From contig NZ_WHSB02000020.1 in NCBI RefSeq assembly GCF_010994755.1, positions 42,348 to 106,347 of the forward strand: a stretch of DNA of 64,000 bases, given 5' to 3'. Under the pieces are notes generated by a model. That model ran no database searches, had not been told where the DNA came from, and saw nothing but the letters and a program-made list of their open reading frames with translations. The position numbers were made by a program, and so were the translations under genes. Below, one piece after another: positions 10,118 through 20,400 of the stretch (position 1 is the first letter of the stretch; each line of letters starts with the position of its first letter). This DNA comes from Shinella lacus. GTDB taxonomy: Bacteria; Pseudomonadota; Alphaproteobacteria; Rhizobiales; Rhizobiaceae.

Positions 10118-10160
10118 CTTTGCATAGTAGGCGCGATCGGAATCAAGCGATGGACTGCCT

Positions 10161-10463
10161 ATGAATCTCACTCCCCGCGAAAAGGACAAACTGCTGATTG
10201 CCATGGCGGCGATCGTGGCGCGCAGGCGGCTGGAGCGCGGCGTGAAGCTCAATCATCCCGAGGCGATCGCGCTGATCAGCGATTTCGTCGTCGAGGGTGC
10301 GCGCGACGGCCGCTCCGTCGCCGACCTCATGGAGGCGGGCGCCCATGTGCTGACGCGCGACCAAGTGATGGAGGGCATCCCCGAGATGATCCACGACATC
10401 CAGGTGGAAGCGACCTTTCCCGACGGCACGAAGCTCGTGACCGTGCACGAACCGATACGGTAG
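10161..10463 (+). CDS. ureA: Urease gamma subunit
   Basis: A 100-residue protein matching the UreA family end to end: the N-terminal [15 protein letters not shown], the central [21 protein letters not shown] and the C-terminal [18 protein letters not shown]. It is one of three structural subunits of the nickel enzyme that hydrolyses urea to ammonia and carbamate. It sits 4 bases before the DUF1272 gene. Confidence 0.97.
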   Translation: MNLTPREKDKLLIAMAAIVARRRLERGVKLNHPEAIALISDFVVEGARDGRSVADLMEAGAHVLTRDQVMEGIPEMIHDIQVEATFPDGTKLVTVHEPIR

Positions 10464-10467
10464 GACC

Positions 10468-10722
10468 ATGCTCGACCTCAGGCCCAACTGCGAATGCTGC
10501 GACCGCGATCTTTCGCCGGAAAGCCCGGACGCGATGATCTGCACCTTCGAATGCACCTTCTGTGCCGATTGCGTGACGGGCGTTCTTGGCGGCGCCTGCC
10601 CGAATTGCGGCGGCGACTTCACGCGCCGTCCGGTGCGGCCGGCGGCGCTGCTTGCAAAATATCCGGCATCCACCAAGCGGGTCCTGAAAGCCGAAGGCTG
10701 CGGGCCGGCAAAGGCCGCGTGA
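10468..10722 (+). CDS. DUF1272 zinc-ribbon-like small protein
   Basis: An 84-residue cysteine-rich protein. It contains CECCD, then [11 protein letters not shown], then CPNCGGDF, so four paired-cysteine groups probably bind zinc. I recognise it as the DUF1272 family. AGGA lies directly before the ATG. Its position between ureA and ureB suggests co-expression with urease and perhaps a metal-related role, but that role is not established. Confidence 0.82.
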   Translation: MLDLRPNCECCDRDLSPESPDAMICTFECTFCADCVTGVLGGACPNCGGDFTRRPVRPAALLAKYPASTKRVLKAEGCGPAKAA

Positions 10723-10732
10723 GAGGAAGACC

Positions 10733-11038
10733 ATGATTCCGGGTGAAATCATCGCCGCGAGCGGCGACATCGAACTCAATGCCGGCCTGCCGGTGACCAC
10801 GCTCGACGTCGCCAATACGGGCGACCGGCCGATCCAGGTCGGCAGCCACTACCATTTCTACGAAACCAATGCCGGGCTCGCCTTCGACCGCGAGGCGACC
10901 CGCGGCCTGCGCCTCGACATCCCCGCCGGCACGGCGGTGCGCTTCGAGCCGGGGCAGACGCGCACGGTTCGCCTCATTCCCTTCACCGGCAAGCGCGAGA
11001 TCTACGGTTTCCGCCAGAGTGTGATGGGAAAACTCTGA
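10733..11038 (+). CDS. ureB: Urease beta subunit
   Basis: A 101-residue UreB with the family start MIPGEI and the block [19 protein letters not shown]. The C-terminus carries [18 protein letters not shown]. It assembles with UreA and UreC in the cytoplasm. GAGAGGAAG forms the ribosome site. The stop is one base from the next gene's ATG. Confidence 0.97.
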   Translation: MIPGEIIAASGDIELNAGLPVTTLDVANTGDRPIQVGSHYHFYETNAGLAFDREATRGLRLDIPAGTAVRFEPGQTRTVRLIPFTGKREIYGFRQSVMGKL

Positions 11039-11039
11039 C

Positions 11040-11471
11040 ATGGCGTTGCATTTCCGGACCCTTCTTGCCGCTGCCTTCCTCCTCGTCCCGGCCACCTTCG
11101 CGGTCGCGCAGGACAACGAGCCGGACGTCGACTGCGATAACGCCATGACGCAGATGGACATGAATATCTGCGCGCACCGCGACTACGAGACCGCCGATAC
11201 GGAGCTGAACGCCGTCTACAAGAAGGCGATGGATGCGGCGCGCGAGATGGACGTGCAGGCCAAGGACATGGGCGAGCACTATGTCGGCGCCGTCAATGCG
11301 CTGAAGCGCGCCCAGCGGGCCTGGATCGGCTATCGCGACGGCCAGTGCGAATTGGCCGGCTTTGCGGCGCGCGGCGGTTCGATGGAGCCGATGCTGGTTT
11401 CCGGCTGCCTTGCCGATCTCACGCGGAAGCGCACGGCGGAACTGAAAACCGTCTACGAATCGGAAAACTGA
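11040..11471 (+). CDS. LprI-like periplasmic protein (DUF1311)
   Basis: A 143-residue secreted protein. Residues 1-23 are a signal peptide ending in FAVAQ. The mature part shows the LprI/DUF1311 pattern: CDNAMTQMDMNICAHRDYETAD, then AQRAWIGYRDGQCELAG, with four cysteines that can form two disulfides. Some LprI proteins inhibit lysozyme, but the wider family is of unknown function. It begins one base after ureB and is part of the urease operon; no direct link with urease activity is evident. Confidence 0.78.
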   Translation: MALHFRTLLAAAFLLVPATFAVAQDNEPDVDCDNAMTQMDMNICAHRDYETADTELNAVYKKAMDAAREMDVQAKDMGEHYVGAVNALKRAQRAWIGYRDGQCELAGFAARGGSMEPMLVSGCLADLTRKRTAELKTVYESEN

Positions 11472-11480
11472 GGGCCGCCG

Positions 11481-12125
11481 GTGTCGCGCAGCATCGCCAT
11501 CGTCGGAAACGGCAGCATCCCCGAGGGGGTGGCGGGGGCGATCGATGCCGCCGACCTGGTGATCCGCTTCAACGATTGCCGCTCGGCGGGCCTCGGCGGG
11601 CAGAGGACCGATGTCGTCGCCGTCTGCAACACCGGTCGCCCGGCGCTCGGCATGCTCGGCGGCGGGCGCTGGAAGACGAGCGAACCGGTGCGGCAGGCGG
11701 GGGAATTCTGGTGCGTGCGGGCTTCGGAAACGTTCGCCGCCATGCGCGCGCCGCTTGCCATGAGCCATCCCGACCTCGATGATTTCTGCGACGACTATAC
11801 GATCGGCTTCGAAACCTTCGCCCGCGCCACCGGCCGGCGGCTGAGCATCGTTCCGGCCGCGACCCACCAGGCGCTCGACGCGGCACTTTCGGCATTCGAT
11901 CCGCCGCCCTATGTGGTGCCGAGTTCGGGCCTGATCGTCATCGCTCATGTGCTCGACGCGATCGCCGGGGAGGGTGACCGCGTCATGATCGCGGGCTTCG
12001 GCCATGAGGGCTGGGAATGGCATCCCTTTGCCGCAGAGCGGCGCTGGACCGATGCGCAGATCGCCGCCGGCCGCCTTGCACGTCTCGACCACCAGAACAC
12101 GACACCTGCCTCCCGGGGAACCTGA
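11481..12125 (+). CDS. Urease-operon accessory protein with sialyltransferase-like motifs
   Basis: A 214-residue protein with no signal peptide, starting at GTG 11481 behind GAGGG. I recall homologues annotated only as urease operon accessory protein in rhizobia. What I see is a set of blocks in the order of family GT29 sialyltransferases: residues 4-30 (IVGNGS, then DLVIRFN) like the L motif, residues about 146-150 (PSSGL) like the start of the S motif, and residues about 167-185 (MIAGFGHEG, then HPFAAERRW) like the conserved glycine-phenylalanine-glycine and terminal histidine region. No enzymatic role in urease is known. It could be a degenerate or repurposed nucleotide-sugar binding fold. 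Confidence 0.7.
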   Translation: MSRSIAIVGNGSIPEGVAGAIDAADLVIRFNDCRSAGLGGQRTDVVAVCNTGRPALGMLGGGRWKTSEPVRQAGEFWCVRASETFAAMRAPLAMSHPDLDDFCDDYTIGFETFARATGRRLSIVPAATHQALDAALSAFDPPPYVVPSSGLIVIAHVLDAIAGEGDRVMIAGFGHEGWEWHPFAAERRWTDAQIAAGRLARLDHQNTTPASRGT

Positions 12126-12128
12126 ACC

Positions 12129-13835
12129 ATGTCCTACAGAATGTCCCGCGCCGCCTATGCCAACATGTTCGGCCCGACCACGGGCGACAAGGTGCGGCTT
12201 GCCGATACCGAGCTCTTCGCCGAGGTGGAGAAGGATTTCACCACCTATGGCGACGAGGTTAAGTTCGGCGGCGGCAAGGTCATTCGCGATGGCATGGGCC
12301 AGAGCCAGGCGACGCGCGCCGAGGGCGCTGTCGATACCGTCATCACCAATGCGCTGATCATCGATCACAGCGGCATCTTCAAGGCCGATGTGGGCCTGAA
12401 GAACGGCCGCATCGCCGGGCTCGGCAAGGCCGGCAATCCGGATACGCAGCCGGGCGTCACCATCATCGTCGGCCCCTCAACGGAGGTGATCGCCGGCGAG
12501 GGGAAAATCCTGACGGCGGGCGGCATGGACGCCCACATCCACTATATCTGCCCGCAGCAGATCGACGAGGCGCTGGCAAGCGGCATCACCACAATGCTCG
12601 GCGGCGGCTCCGGCCCGGCGCATGGCACGCTCGCGACGACCTGCACGGGCGCGTGGCATATCGAGCGCATGATCGAAAGCTTCGATGCCTTCCCGATGAA
12701 CCTCGCGCTTGCCGGCAAGGGCAATGCCTCGCTCCCCGCGCCCATCGAGGAGATGGTAAAGGCCGGCGCCTCGTCGCTGAAGCTGCACGAGGACTGGGGC
12801 ACGACGCCGGCGGCGATCGATTGCTGCCTGTCGGTTGCCGACGAATACGATGTGCAGGTGATGATCCACACGGACACGCTGAACGAAAGCGGCTTCGTCG
12901 AGGATACGATCGATGCCATCAAGGGCCGCACCATCCACGCGTTCCACACGGAGGGGGCGGGCGGCGGCCATGCGCCGGATATCATCAAGGTCTGCGGCCA
13001 CGCCAACGTCATCCCGTCCTCGACCAATCCGACGCGGCCCTACACGGTCAACACGATCGCCGAGCATCTCGACATGCTGATGGTCTGCCATCACCTGTCG
13101 TCGTCGATCCCGGAAGACATCGCCTTTGCCGAAAGCCGCATCCGCAAGGAGACGATTGCGGCCGAAGACATCCTGCACGATATCGGCGCCTTCTCGATCA
13201 TCTCTTCCGACAGCCAGGCGATGGGCCGTGTCGGGGAGGTGGCGATCCGCACCTGGCAGACCGCCGACAAGATGAAGCGCCAGCGCGGCAGGCTAGCTGG
13301 CGAGACGGGCGACAACGACAACCTGCGCATCCGCCGCTACATCGCGAAATACACGATCAACCCGGCGATCGCCCAGGGCCTCAGCCACGAGATCGGCTCC
13401 ATCGAGATCGGCAAGCGGGCGGACCTCGTTTTGTGGAACCCGGCCTTCTTCGGCGTGAAGCCGGACATGGTGCTTCTGGGCGGCACGATCACCATGGCGC
13501 CGATGGGCGATCCGAATGCCTCGATCCCGACGCCGCAGCCGGTGCATTACCGGCCGATGTTCGGCGCCTTCGGCAAGATGCGCACCAATTCCTCCGTCAC
13601 CTTCGTCTCGCAGGCGGCGATCGATCTCGGCCTGCGCGAGCGCCTCGGCGTCGCCAAGCAACTGCTGCCGGTGCGCAACACGCGAAAAATCTCCAAGGCC
13701 TCGATGATCCTCAACGACCTGACGCCGCATATCGAGGTGGATCCTGAGACCTACGAGGTAAGGGCGGATGGAGAATTGCTCACTTGCGAGCCCGCGACCG
13801 TGCTGCCGATGGCGCAGCGCTATTTCCTGTTCTAG
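12129..13835 (+). CDS. ureC: Urease alpha (catalytic) subunit
   Basis: A 568-residue UreC. Nickel ligands and catalytic residues are in place: the metal-binding HIH in [11 protein letters not shown], the lysine that is carbamylated in [11 protein letters not shown], the catalytic histidine in LMVCHHLS, and the aspartate ligand in [13 protein letters not shown]. The N-terminal [14 protein letters not shown] is canonical, and length equals the family norm. It follows the sialyltransferase-like gene by 3 bases. The protein is cytoplasmic and needs UreDEFG for activation. Confidence 0.98.
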   Translation: MSYRMSRAAYANMFGPTTGDKVRLADTELFAEVEKDFTTYGDEVKFGGGKVIRDGMGQSQATRAEGAVDTVITNALIIDHSGIFKADVGLKNGRIAGLGKAGNPDTQPGVTIIVGPSTEVIAGEGKILTAGGMDAHIHYICPQQIDEALASGITTMLGGGSGPAHGTLATTCTGAWHIERMIESFDAFPMNLALAGKGNASLPAPIEEMVKAGASSLKLHEDWGTTPAAIDCCLSVADEYDVQVMIHTDTLNESGFVEDTIDAIKGRTIHAFHTEGAGGGHAPDIIKVCGHANVIPSSTNPTRPYTVNTIAEHLDMLMVCHHLSSSIPEDIAFAESRIRKETIAAEDILHDIGAFSIISSDSQAMGRVGEVAIRTWQTADKMKRQRGRLAGETGDNDNLRIRRYIAKYTINPAIAQGLSHEIGSIEIGKRADLVLWNPAFFGVKPDMVLLGGTITMAPMGDPNASIPTPQPVHYRPMFGAFGKMRTNSSVTFVSQAAIDLGLRERLGVAKQLLPVRNTRKISKASMILNDLTPHIEVDPETYEVRADGELLTCEPATVLPMAQRYFLF

Positions 13836-13928
13836 CCTCAAAACGGGACAGTTAAACTTGTACCGACTGCTTTAGACGAATCTGAAAGGAAGTCGCGTAA
13901 TATCCTTCCGTTCAAGATGGAGAGATTT

Positions 13929-14762
13929 ATGCGTGGCAGGCTGGCCCTTTGGCTGAGGGCCCAGTGGGAGGTCGGTGTCTTCCGGACACGGGCCGACATT
14001 TCGACTTTCGTGCTGAACACCGTTCTGGTGGCGATCACGCTTGCCACCGCGACCTACCTTATGGTTGCGGCAATCCTCACGAATTTCAGCTTTTTTCCCT
14101 ATCCCTTTAGTGAAGCGCTCGGTTTCAACACCTCCACGACGGTGATGATCGCGGCGAGCGTTTCGGCGCTGCTTGCCTGGCTGCTGGGCACCGCCGTCCA
14201 CGAAATGGCGCTGTCGCGCGCGGAATTCGAGCGGCTGAGCCGGCTCGATCCGCTGTCGGGCCTGTTCAACCGGCGCGCCTTCGCCGAGAAGATGGTGGCG
14301 GCAAACGTTAACGGTTTCTTCGTGCTGTTCGACGTCGACCGCTTCAAGGCGGTCAATGACGTTTATGGCCATGCGGCGGGCGACGAGGTCATCGTCGCCA
14401 TCGCCGAGGAGCTGCAACGGGTTTTTGCGCCCACCCATCTCGTCGGCCGTTTCGGCGGCGAGGAGTTTGCCGTCTTCATCCATGGCGAGGATCGCGGCGA
14501 TTGCAGCCTGCTGGTCGAGGAGGCACGCCGCTCCGTCGCCGCGCGCCGGGTCGAGACCGCCCATGGCATGGTCGCCGTCACCATGTCGGCCGGCATTGCC
14601 GACCGGCCGGCGGGCCGTCCGTTCGACGCGGTCTTCGAGGCGGCGGACCATGCGCTCTACCTCGCCAAGTCGCTCGGCCGCGACCGGGCCATCCACGAGG
14701 ACGAAGGCGAGGGCCTGCTGGAGCCGAGCCGCCGGGTCGCGGCTGGTGGTCGCCGGCGCTAA
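13929..14762 (+). CDS. Membrane-bound diguanylate cyclase (GGDEF) inside the urease operon
   Basis: A 277-residue protein. Two hydrophobic segments (roughly residues 27-51 and 72-94) anchor it; a GGDEF domain fills residues about 105-265. The active loop reads GRFGGEEF, an accepted active variant, and the substrate region LDPLSGLFNRRAF and FDVDRFKAVND is intact. The allosteric RxxD site expected just before the loop is absent (THLV instead), so product inhibition through that site is unlikely. ATG 13929 is chosen over 13917 because GGAGA lies five bases before it. It is predicted to make cyclic di-GMP at the inner membrane. Its place between ureC and ureE is curious. Confidence 0.85.
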   Translation: MRGRLALWLRAQWEVGVFRTRADISTFVLNTVLVAITLATATYLMVAAILTNFSFFPYPFSEALGFNTSTTVMIAASVSALLAWLLGTAVHEMALSRAEFERLSRLDPLSGLFNRRAFAEKMVAANVNGFFVLFDVDRFKAVNDVYGHAAGDEVIVAIAEELQRVFAPTHLVGRFGGEEFAVFIHGEDRGDCSLLVEEARRSVAARRVETAHGMVAVTMSAGIADRPAGRPFDAVFEAADHALYLAKSLGRDRAIHEDEGEGLLEPSRRVAAGGRRR

Positions 14763-14863
14763 ACACCTACGGCAAATGACGTAGGTCGCCGTTTCGATGG
14801 TTTCCTTGGCCGGGCAAACATGCTTTTCTCGCCGTCCTATGCATCGACGCCCGAGGTCGCCTC

Positions 14864-15334
14864 TTGCCCTATCGCTCCACGGAAATCCTGCCGCACGGAA
14901 CCGGCGGAAACCGCACGCCCATCGATGTCGTCGTGTTGTCGCACGACCAGCGCCATGTGCGCCGCAAGCTCCTGCACATGCAGCATGACGACGTCGTCAT
15001 GCTCGACCTGAAGGAGCCGGTGCAGCTTTCCCATGGCGACCTGCTGCTTGCCGAGTCAGGCGAGGTGATTGAGGTGATCGCGGCGGAAGAAGCGCTCTAC
15101 GAGGTGACGCCGCGGGACCGCCTGCACCTCGTCGAGCTTGCCTGGCATCTCGGCAACCGCCACCTGCCGGCGGAGTTCGAGGAGGGCCGCATTCTCATCC
15201 TGCGCGACCACGTCATCCGCGACATGCTGGTCGGGCTCGGTGCGTCGGTGCGCGAGGTGTCGGAGCCCTTCCATCCGCTGCGCGGCGCCTATCACGGCAC
15301 GGGACATGGCCATCACCACCACGACCATGGCTGA
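14864..15334 (+). CDS. ureE: Urease accessory nickel chaperone UreE
   Basis: A 156-residue UreE. The peptide-binding N-terminal domain is followed by the metal-binding domain with [14 protein letters not shown] and the loop [11 protein letters not shown]. The C-terminus is a histidine-rich nickel tail ([10 protein letters not shown]). The start is TTG at 14864, the only start codon in frame, with GAGG seven bases before it; weak initiation may keep its level low. Its last bases overlap the start of ureF. Confidence 0.93.
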   Translation: MPYRSTEILPHGTGGNRTPIDVVVLSHDQRHVRRKLLHMQHDDVVMLDLKEPVQLSHGDLLLAESGEVIEVIAAEEALYEVTPRDRLHLVELAWHLGNRHLPAEFEEGRILILRDHVIRDMLVGLGASVREVSEPFHPLRGAYHGTGHGHHHHDHG

Positions 15335-15995
15335 GACGGCATCGCCCGTCGCGCTGGTGCGGCTGATGACCTGGCTGTCGCCGGCCTTCCCGGTCGGCGC
15401 CTTTTCCTATTCCGGCGGGCTGGAACAGGCGGTGAGCGCCGGCGATGTCGTTGATGCCGGAGCGTTGCGCGACTGGCTCGCGAGCCTTCTGGCGCATGGC
15501 AACCTCTGGAACGACGCCGTGCTGTTTGCCGAGGCGCATCGTGCTGCCGGCGATCACGCGCGGCTGGCGGATGTTGCGGCCCTGGCGGAGGCGCTTTCGG
15601 GTTCGGCGGAGCGGCATCGCGAAACGATGTTGCAAGGCGAGGCCTTTCTTGCCGCAGCATCGAGCTGGCCGCATCCGGTGCTGGAGGCGCTGGACAGGGC
15701 GGCCTATCCGGTTGCCGTCGGTGCCGTTTCCGGTGCGCATGGCATAACGGCCGAGGCGGCGCTTGCAGCCTATCTGCATGCGGTCGTCTCGAACCTCGTC
15801 TCGGTCGCCATCCGCTGCGGCGTCATCGGCCAGCGCGACGGGGTGGCGACGCTGGCGGGGCTGGAGGCGCGCATCGTCGCGCTTGCAGCATCGGCATCGG
15901 CATCGACGCTCGACAACCTCGGCTCGGCGACCATCCGCGCCGATATCACGAGCCTTCGGCACGAGACATTATCGGTCCGGCTGTTCCGCTCATGA
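15327..15995 (+). CDS. ureF: Urease accessory protein UreF
   Basis: A 222-residue UreF with the family block [21 protein letters not shown] and later [19 protein letters not shown]. UreF bridges UreD and UreG in the activation complex and influences the GTPase. ATG 15327 is chosen because homologues begin just before this block; ATG 15306 is the other in-frame option. Either way it overlaps the end of ureE, implying coupling. Confidence 0.93.
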   Translation: MAETASPVALVRLMTWLSPAFPVGAFSYSGGLEQAVSAGDVVDAGALRDWLASLLAHGNLWNDAVLFAEAHRAAGDHARLADVAALAEALSGSAERHRETMLQGEAFLAAASSWPHPVLEALDRAAYPVAVGAVSGAHGITAEAALAAYLHAVVSNLVSVAIRCGVIGQRDGVATLAGLEARIVALAASASASTLDNLGSATIRADITSLRHETLSVRLFRS

Positions 15996-16026
15996 GCCGG
16001 CAGATTTTTCAGGACGGAGATTTGCA

Positions 16027-16634
<608 letters not shown>

Positions 16635-16638
<4 letters not shown>

Positions 16639-17318
16639 ATCCGCCGTAGAGCTTCCGGATCGCCGATATGGACGAGGCGGCCGCGTACGTTGACGCCGTG
16701 GCTGCGCAGCATGGAAAAGGCGCGCGACAGCGCTTCGGGTGCCAGCCCGAGTTTTCCGGCAAGCAGGCTCTTCTGGTAGGGCAGGCGGAAGCTCGTGGGC
16801 TTGCCCTCCACCGGGCAATGGGCGAGCAGGTAGCGCGCCACGCGTTGCGGGGCGGTGTGCAGCCGGTCGTCGGCGAGGCTCGCGAAGGCTCGAGAAAGCT
16901 GCGCCGAAAGCGCGCTGACGAGCGCGATGGCGAGGTCCGGTCGGCGGTTCGCGATATCGCGCACGCGTCTCAGGTCGAAGCGGGCGATCAGCGAGGGTTC
17001 GGCCGCCTGGGCGGTTGCGGCATAACGCCCGCCATCGAGCACGACGCTCGCGCCGATGAGGTCGCCCGGGCCGTAGAGCTCGACATCGGCTTCGCGTCCG
17101 TCCGGATCGAGCTTGTAGACGCGCATATAGCCCGAAAGCACGCAATGCAGCATGTCGGCGGGCTCGCCCTCGCGAAACAGCATCTGGCGAGCCGGCAGGT
17201 TGCCGATGGCCGCGATCTCCATCATCGCCGCAACACTTTCCACGCCGAGCACGGACAGGAGGCCGGAATTCAGCAGGGTTTCGCGTTCCCGTGCACCGGG
17301 TTTCATCAGCCTGTTCAT
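16635..17318 (-). CDS. Crp/Fnr-family transcriptional regulator
   Basis: A 227-residue regulator: a cyclic-nucleotide-binding-like beta-barrel (about residues 15-130), a dimer helix, and a helix-turn-helix (about 178-215) whose recognition helix contains EALSRAF, the E-SR pattern that in FNR-type proteins reads TTGAT half-sites. The N-terminal cysteine cluster of true FNR is missing; only two scattered cysteines exist, so it does not hold a 4Fe-4S cluster and looks more like the Dnr/NnrR type. The start at 17318 is preferred, since GGAG stands 8 bases before it. A perfect FNR-type box lies upstream, suggesting autoregulation. Confidence 0.85.
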
Positions 17319-17394
17319 CGATCTCACTCCATGCTCCCGCAGGCGTCTTCGGTCTTCGATGACAAGACGATAGGCGAGGGCAGGCAAGTCCGAC

Positions 17395-17408
17395 TTGATT
17401 TCGATCAA
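17395..17408. promoter_or_regulatory. FNR-type box upstream of the Crp/Fnr gene
   Basis: TTGAT-TTCG-ATCAA is a perfect match to the TTGAT-N4-ATCAA consensus of FNR/Dnr-type regulators. Its centre is about 83 bases before the start codon of the minus-strand Crp/Fnr gene, and it stands beyond the terminator of the RND gene. It probably mediates control by this regulator itself or by another FNR-type protein of the cell. Confidence 0.8.
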
Positions 17409-17409
17409 T

Positions 17410-17444
17410 CAAAACAAAAACGGCCGGTTTCGCACCGGCCGTTT
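17410..17444 (-). terminator. Rho-independent terminator of the RND efflux operon
   Basis: An 11-base perfect stem (17418-17428 with 17434-17444), five-base loop. On the minus strand it is followed by a T-rich tract. It begins four bases beyond the RND stop codon. Confidence 0.88.
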
Positions 17445-17447
17445 GTT

Positions 17448-20400
17448 TCATTCCGCGGCGAGTGCCGAGTGGTGCACCACGCTGAACGGTTTTCGGTCGC
17501 CGTTCTTCTTCTCCAGCGTCTCGATGCGCTTTTCGAGGTCCGAAACGTCGCGGGCGGTCTGGTCGGCAAGGCGGGTCAGCGCCTCCGGCTCCATGGCCAG
17601 CAGCTCGTCATCCTTCTTGCCGACGAAGCGGCCGAAGAGCCAGCCGAGGAAGCGCGAGACGTCGTCCATGATCAGGAAGAACGAGGGCACGACGACGAGC
17701 GACAGCACCGTCGAGACGATGATGCCGCCGATCACCGCGATCGCCATCGGCGAGCGGAACGAGCCGCCTTCGCCGACGCCGAGTGCGGAGGGCAGCATGC
17801 CGGCCGACATGGCGATGGAGGTCATGACGATCGGGCGGGCACGCTTGCGGCCGGCCTCGATCATCGCCTCCACGCGGTCCATGCCGTGGTGCATCATCTC
17901 GATCGCGAAATCCACGAGCAGGATGGCGTTCTTCGTCACGATGCCCATCAGCATCAGGATGCCGATGAGGACGGGCATGGAGAGCGCGTTCTGCGTGAGG
18001 ATCAGGCCCGCCGCTACACCGCCGATGGCAAGAGGCAGCGAGAACAGGATGGTGAAGGGCTGGATGACGTCCTTGAACAGCAAGATCAGCACCATCAGCA
18101 CGAGCAGCACGCCGAGCAGCATGGCATTACCGAAGGACTGCTGCATTTCCGCCTGAACTTCAGCGTCGCCGCTTTCCGCGAACTGCACGGTGGATGGCAT
18201 GTCGGTGCTGGCGGCGATCTCCTTGAACCTTGCACTGGCCGTATCGAGCGCTACCCCTTGCTGAAGGTCGGACCCGATCTGCACGACGCGATTGCGGTTA
18301 TGCCGTTTCACCGAGCTCGGGCCTTCGGAATAATCGATGTCCGCCACGGTGGAGAGCGGCACGACCTGGCCGTTCGCCGCCTGGACCTTCAGGTTGCGGA
18401 TGGCGGCAAGGTCGGTGCGGAAGCTGCGATCGACCTGCACGCGGATCGGGATCAGCCGGTCGTCGAGCGAGACCTTGCTCAGCTGCGCGTCGATATCGCC
18501 GATGGTGGCGACGCGCACCACTTCGGAGATCTGCGCCGTCGTGATGCCGAGGCGGGCCATCTGGTCGTCGCGCGGGCGGATCTGCAGTTCCGGCCGCGGC
18601 AGCGAGCCTTCCGAGCTGACATTCGACAGAACCGGGTCGGCGCGCAGCTTGGATTCCAGCACGGCGACGGTGTTGTTGAGGTCCGCCTCGTTGTTGGAGA
18701 GCAGGTTGAACGCGAGGTCGCGCTCGCCGCGATCGTTGAGCTTGATGATGCGCACGTCCGGGATTTCGCGGAGCGTCGCGAAGAGTTCCTTCTCGATGTC
18801 CCATTGCGGACGGATGCGGCCTGTCGTCTCGACCTTCGGCAGGTAAGGACCGATCACCGGAATGCGGCCGGCAACATCGTTCACCAGCTTATGGACGAGC
18901 GAATGTTCGAGCTTGTGGAGGATGACCGTCACCGAGGCGCGTCGCAGCTCCAGGTCGCCCTTCGGCGAGGAGCCACCGAGCACGAAGACGCTTTCCACGC
19001 CGTTGATGCCCTTGACCCGCTCGAAGATCTGCGTGGTCGTGCGGTCGGTATCCTCCAGCATGGCATCCGGCGGCAGTTCGACGGAAAGCACGACGCGCGA
19101 GGCGTCTTCCGGGGGCAGGAAGCTGCCGGGAACGGTGGCGAGCAGCATGACCGAGCCGATGAGGAAGGCGATGGCGGCAAGCAGCGTCGCATAGCGGGCG
19201 TACCACTTGCTCGTCGTCTTGCTGACGAGCCAGGTGTAGCCGCGCATGAAGATGCCTTCCTTCTCCTCGCCATGGCCGTCGGCATCGCCGGAGCGCATGA
19301 GATAGGCCGCCATGACGGGCGTTATCAGGCGCGCCACCACGAGCGAGAAGAACACCGCGACGGCCACCGTCAGGCCGAACTGGATGAAATACTGGCCCGG
19401 AATGCCCGGCATGAAGGAGACCGGCACGAAGACGGCGATGATGGTGAAGGTCGTCGCGATGACGGCGAGGCCGATTTCGTCGGCGGCTTCGATCGCGGCG
19501 CGGTAGGGCGTCTTGCCCATGCGGATGTGGCGCGCGATGTTCTCGATCTCCACGATCGCGTCGTCAACGAGAATGCCGGTCGCGAGCGTCAGCGCCAGGA
19601 ACGAGACGAGGTTCAGCGAGAAGCCCATCAGGTCCATGACGAAGAAGGTGGGAATCGCCGACAGCGGCAGTGCCACCGCGGAAATCAGCGTTGCCCGCCA
19701 GTTGCGCAGGAAGAGCAGCACGACGATGACAGCGAGCAGCGCGCCTTCCATCAGCGTATGGAGGGCGGCTTCATAGTTGCCGTAGGTGAAGTAGACGGCG
19801 TCGTCGACCAGCTGGATCGAGACGTCCGGGAATTGCGTGCGCACCTTCTCCAGCGATTTCGCGACGGATTCGGCGACCGTCACTTCGCTGGCGCCCTTGG
19901 AGCGGAAGACGGCGAAGGTCACGACCGGATTGCCGTTGAAGCGCGAGAAGGAGCGCGGCTCCTCATAGGTGTCGGTGACGGTGCCGAGTTCCGACAGCCG
20001 CACGAAGCGGCCGTTCGCCAGCGCCACCATCGTGTTGTTGAGCTTTTCGACGGAGCGCGCATCGCCGAGCACGCGGATCGCCTGTTCGGCGCCGGCGATC
20101 TGGCCGCGGCCAGAGCCGACGTCGGCATTCATGTTGCGGATCTGGCGGCTGACATCGGCGGCGGTGATGCCGAAGGATTCGAGCTTGTCCGGGTTAAGGT
20201 CGACGCGCACCTCGCGGTCGGCGCCGCCATAGCGGTCGATCTTGCCGATGCCGGCCTGGCCCTGCAACGCGCGCTTCACCTTGTCGTCGACGAACCAGGA
20301 AAGCTCTTCCAGCGTCATGTTGGGCGAGGAGACGGCGAAGGTCTGGATCGCCTGGCCTTCCACGTCGATCTTGGTGACGACCGGTTCCTCGATCGAGGCC

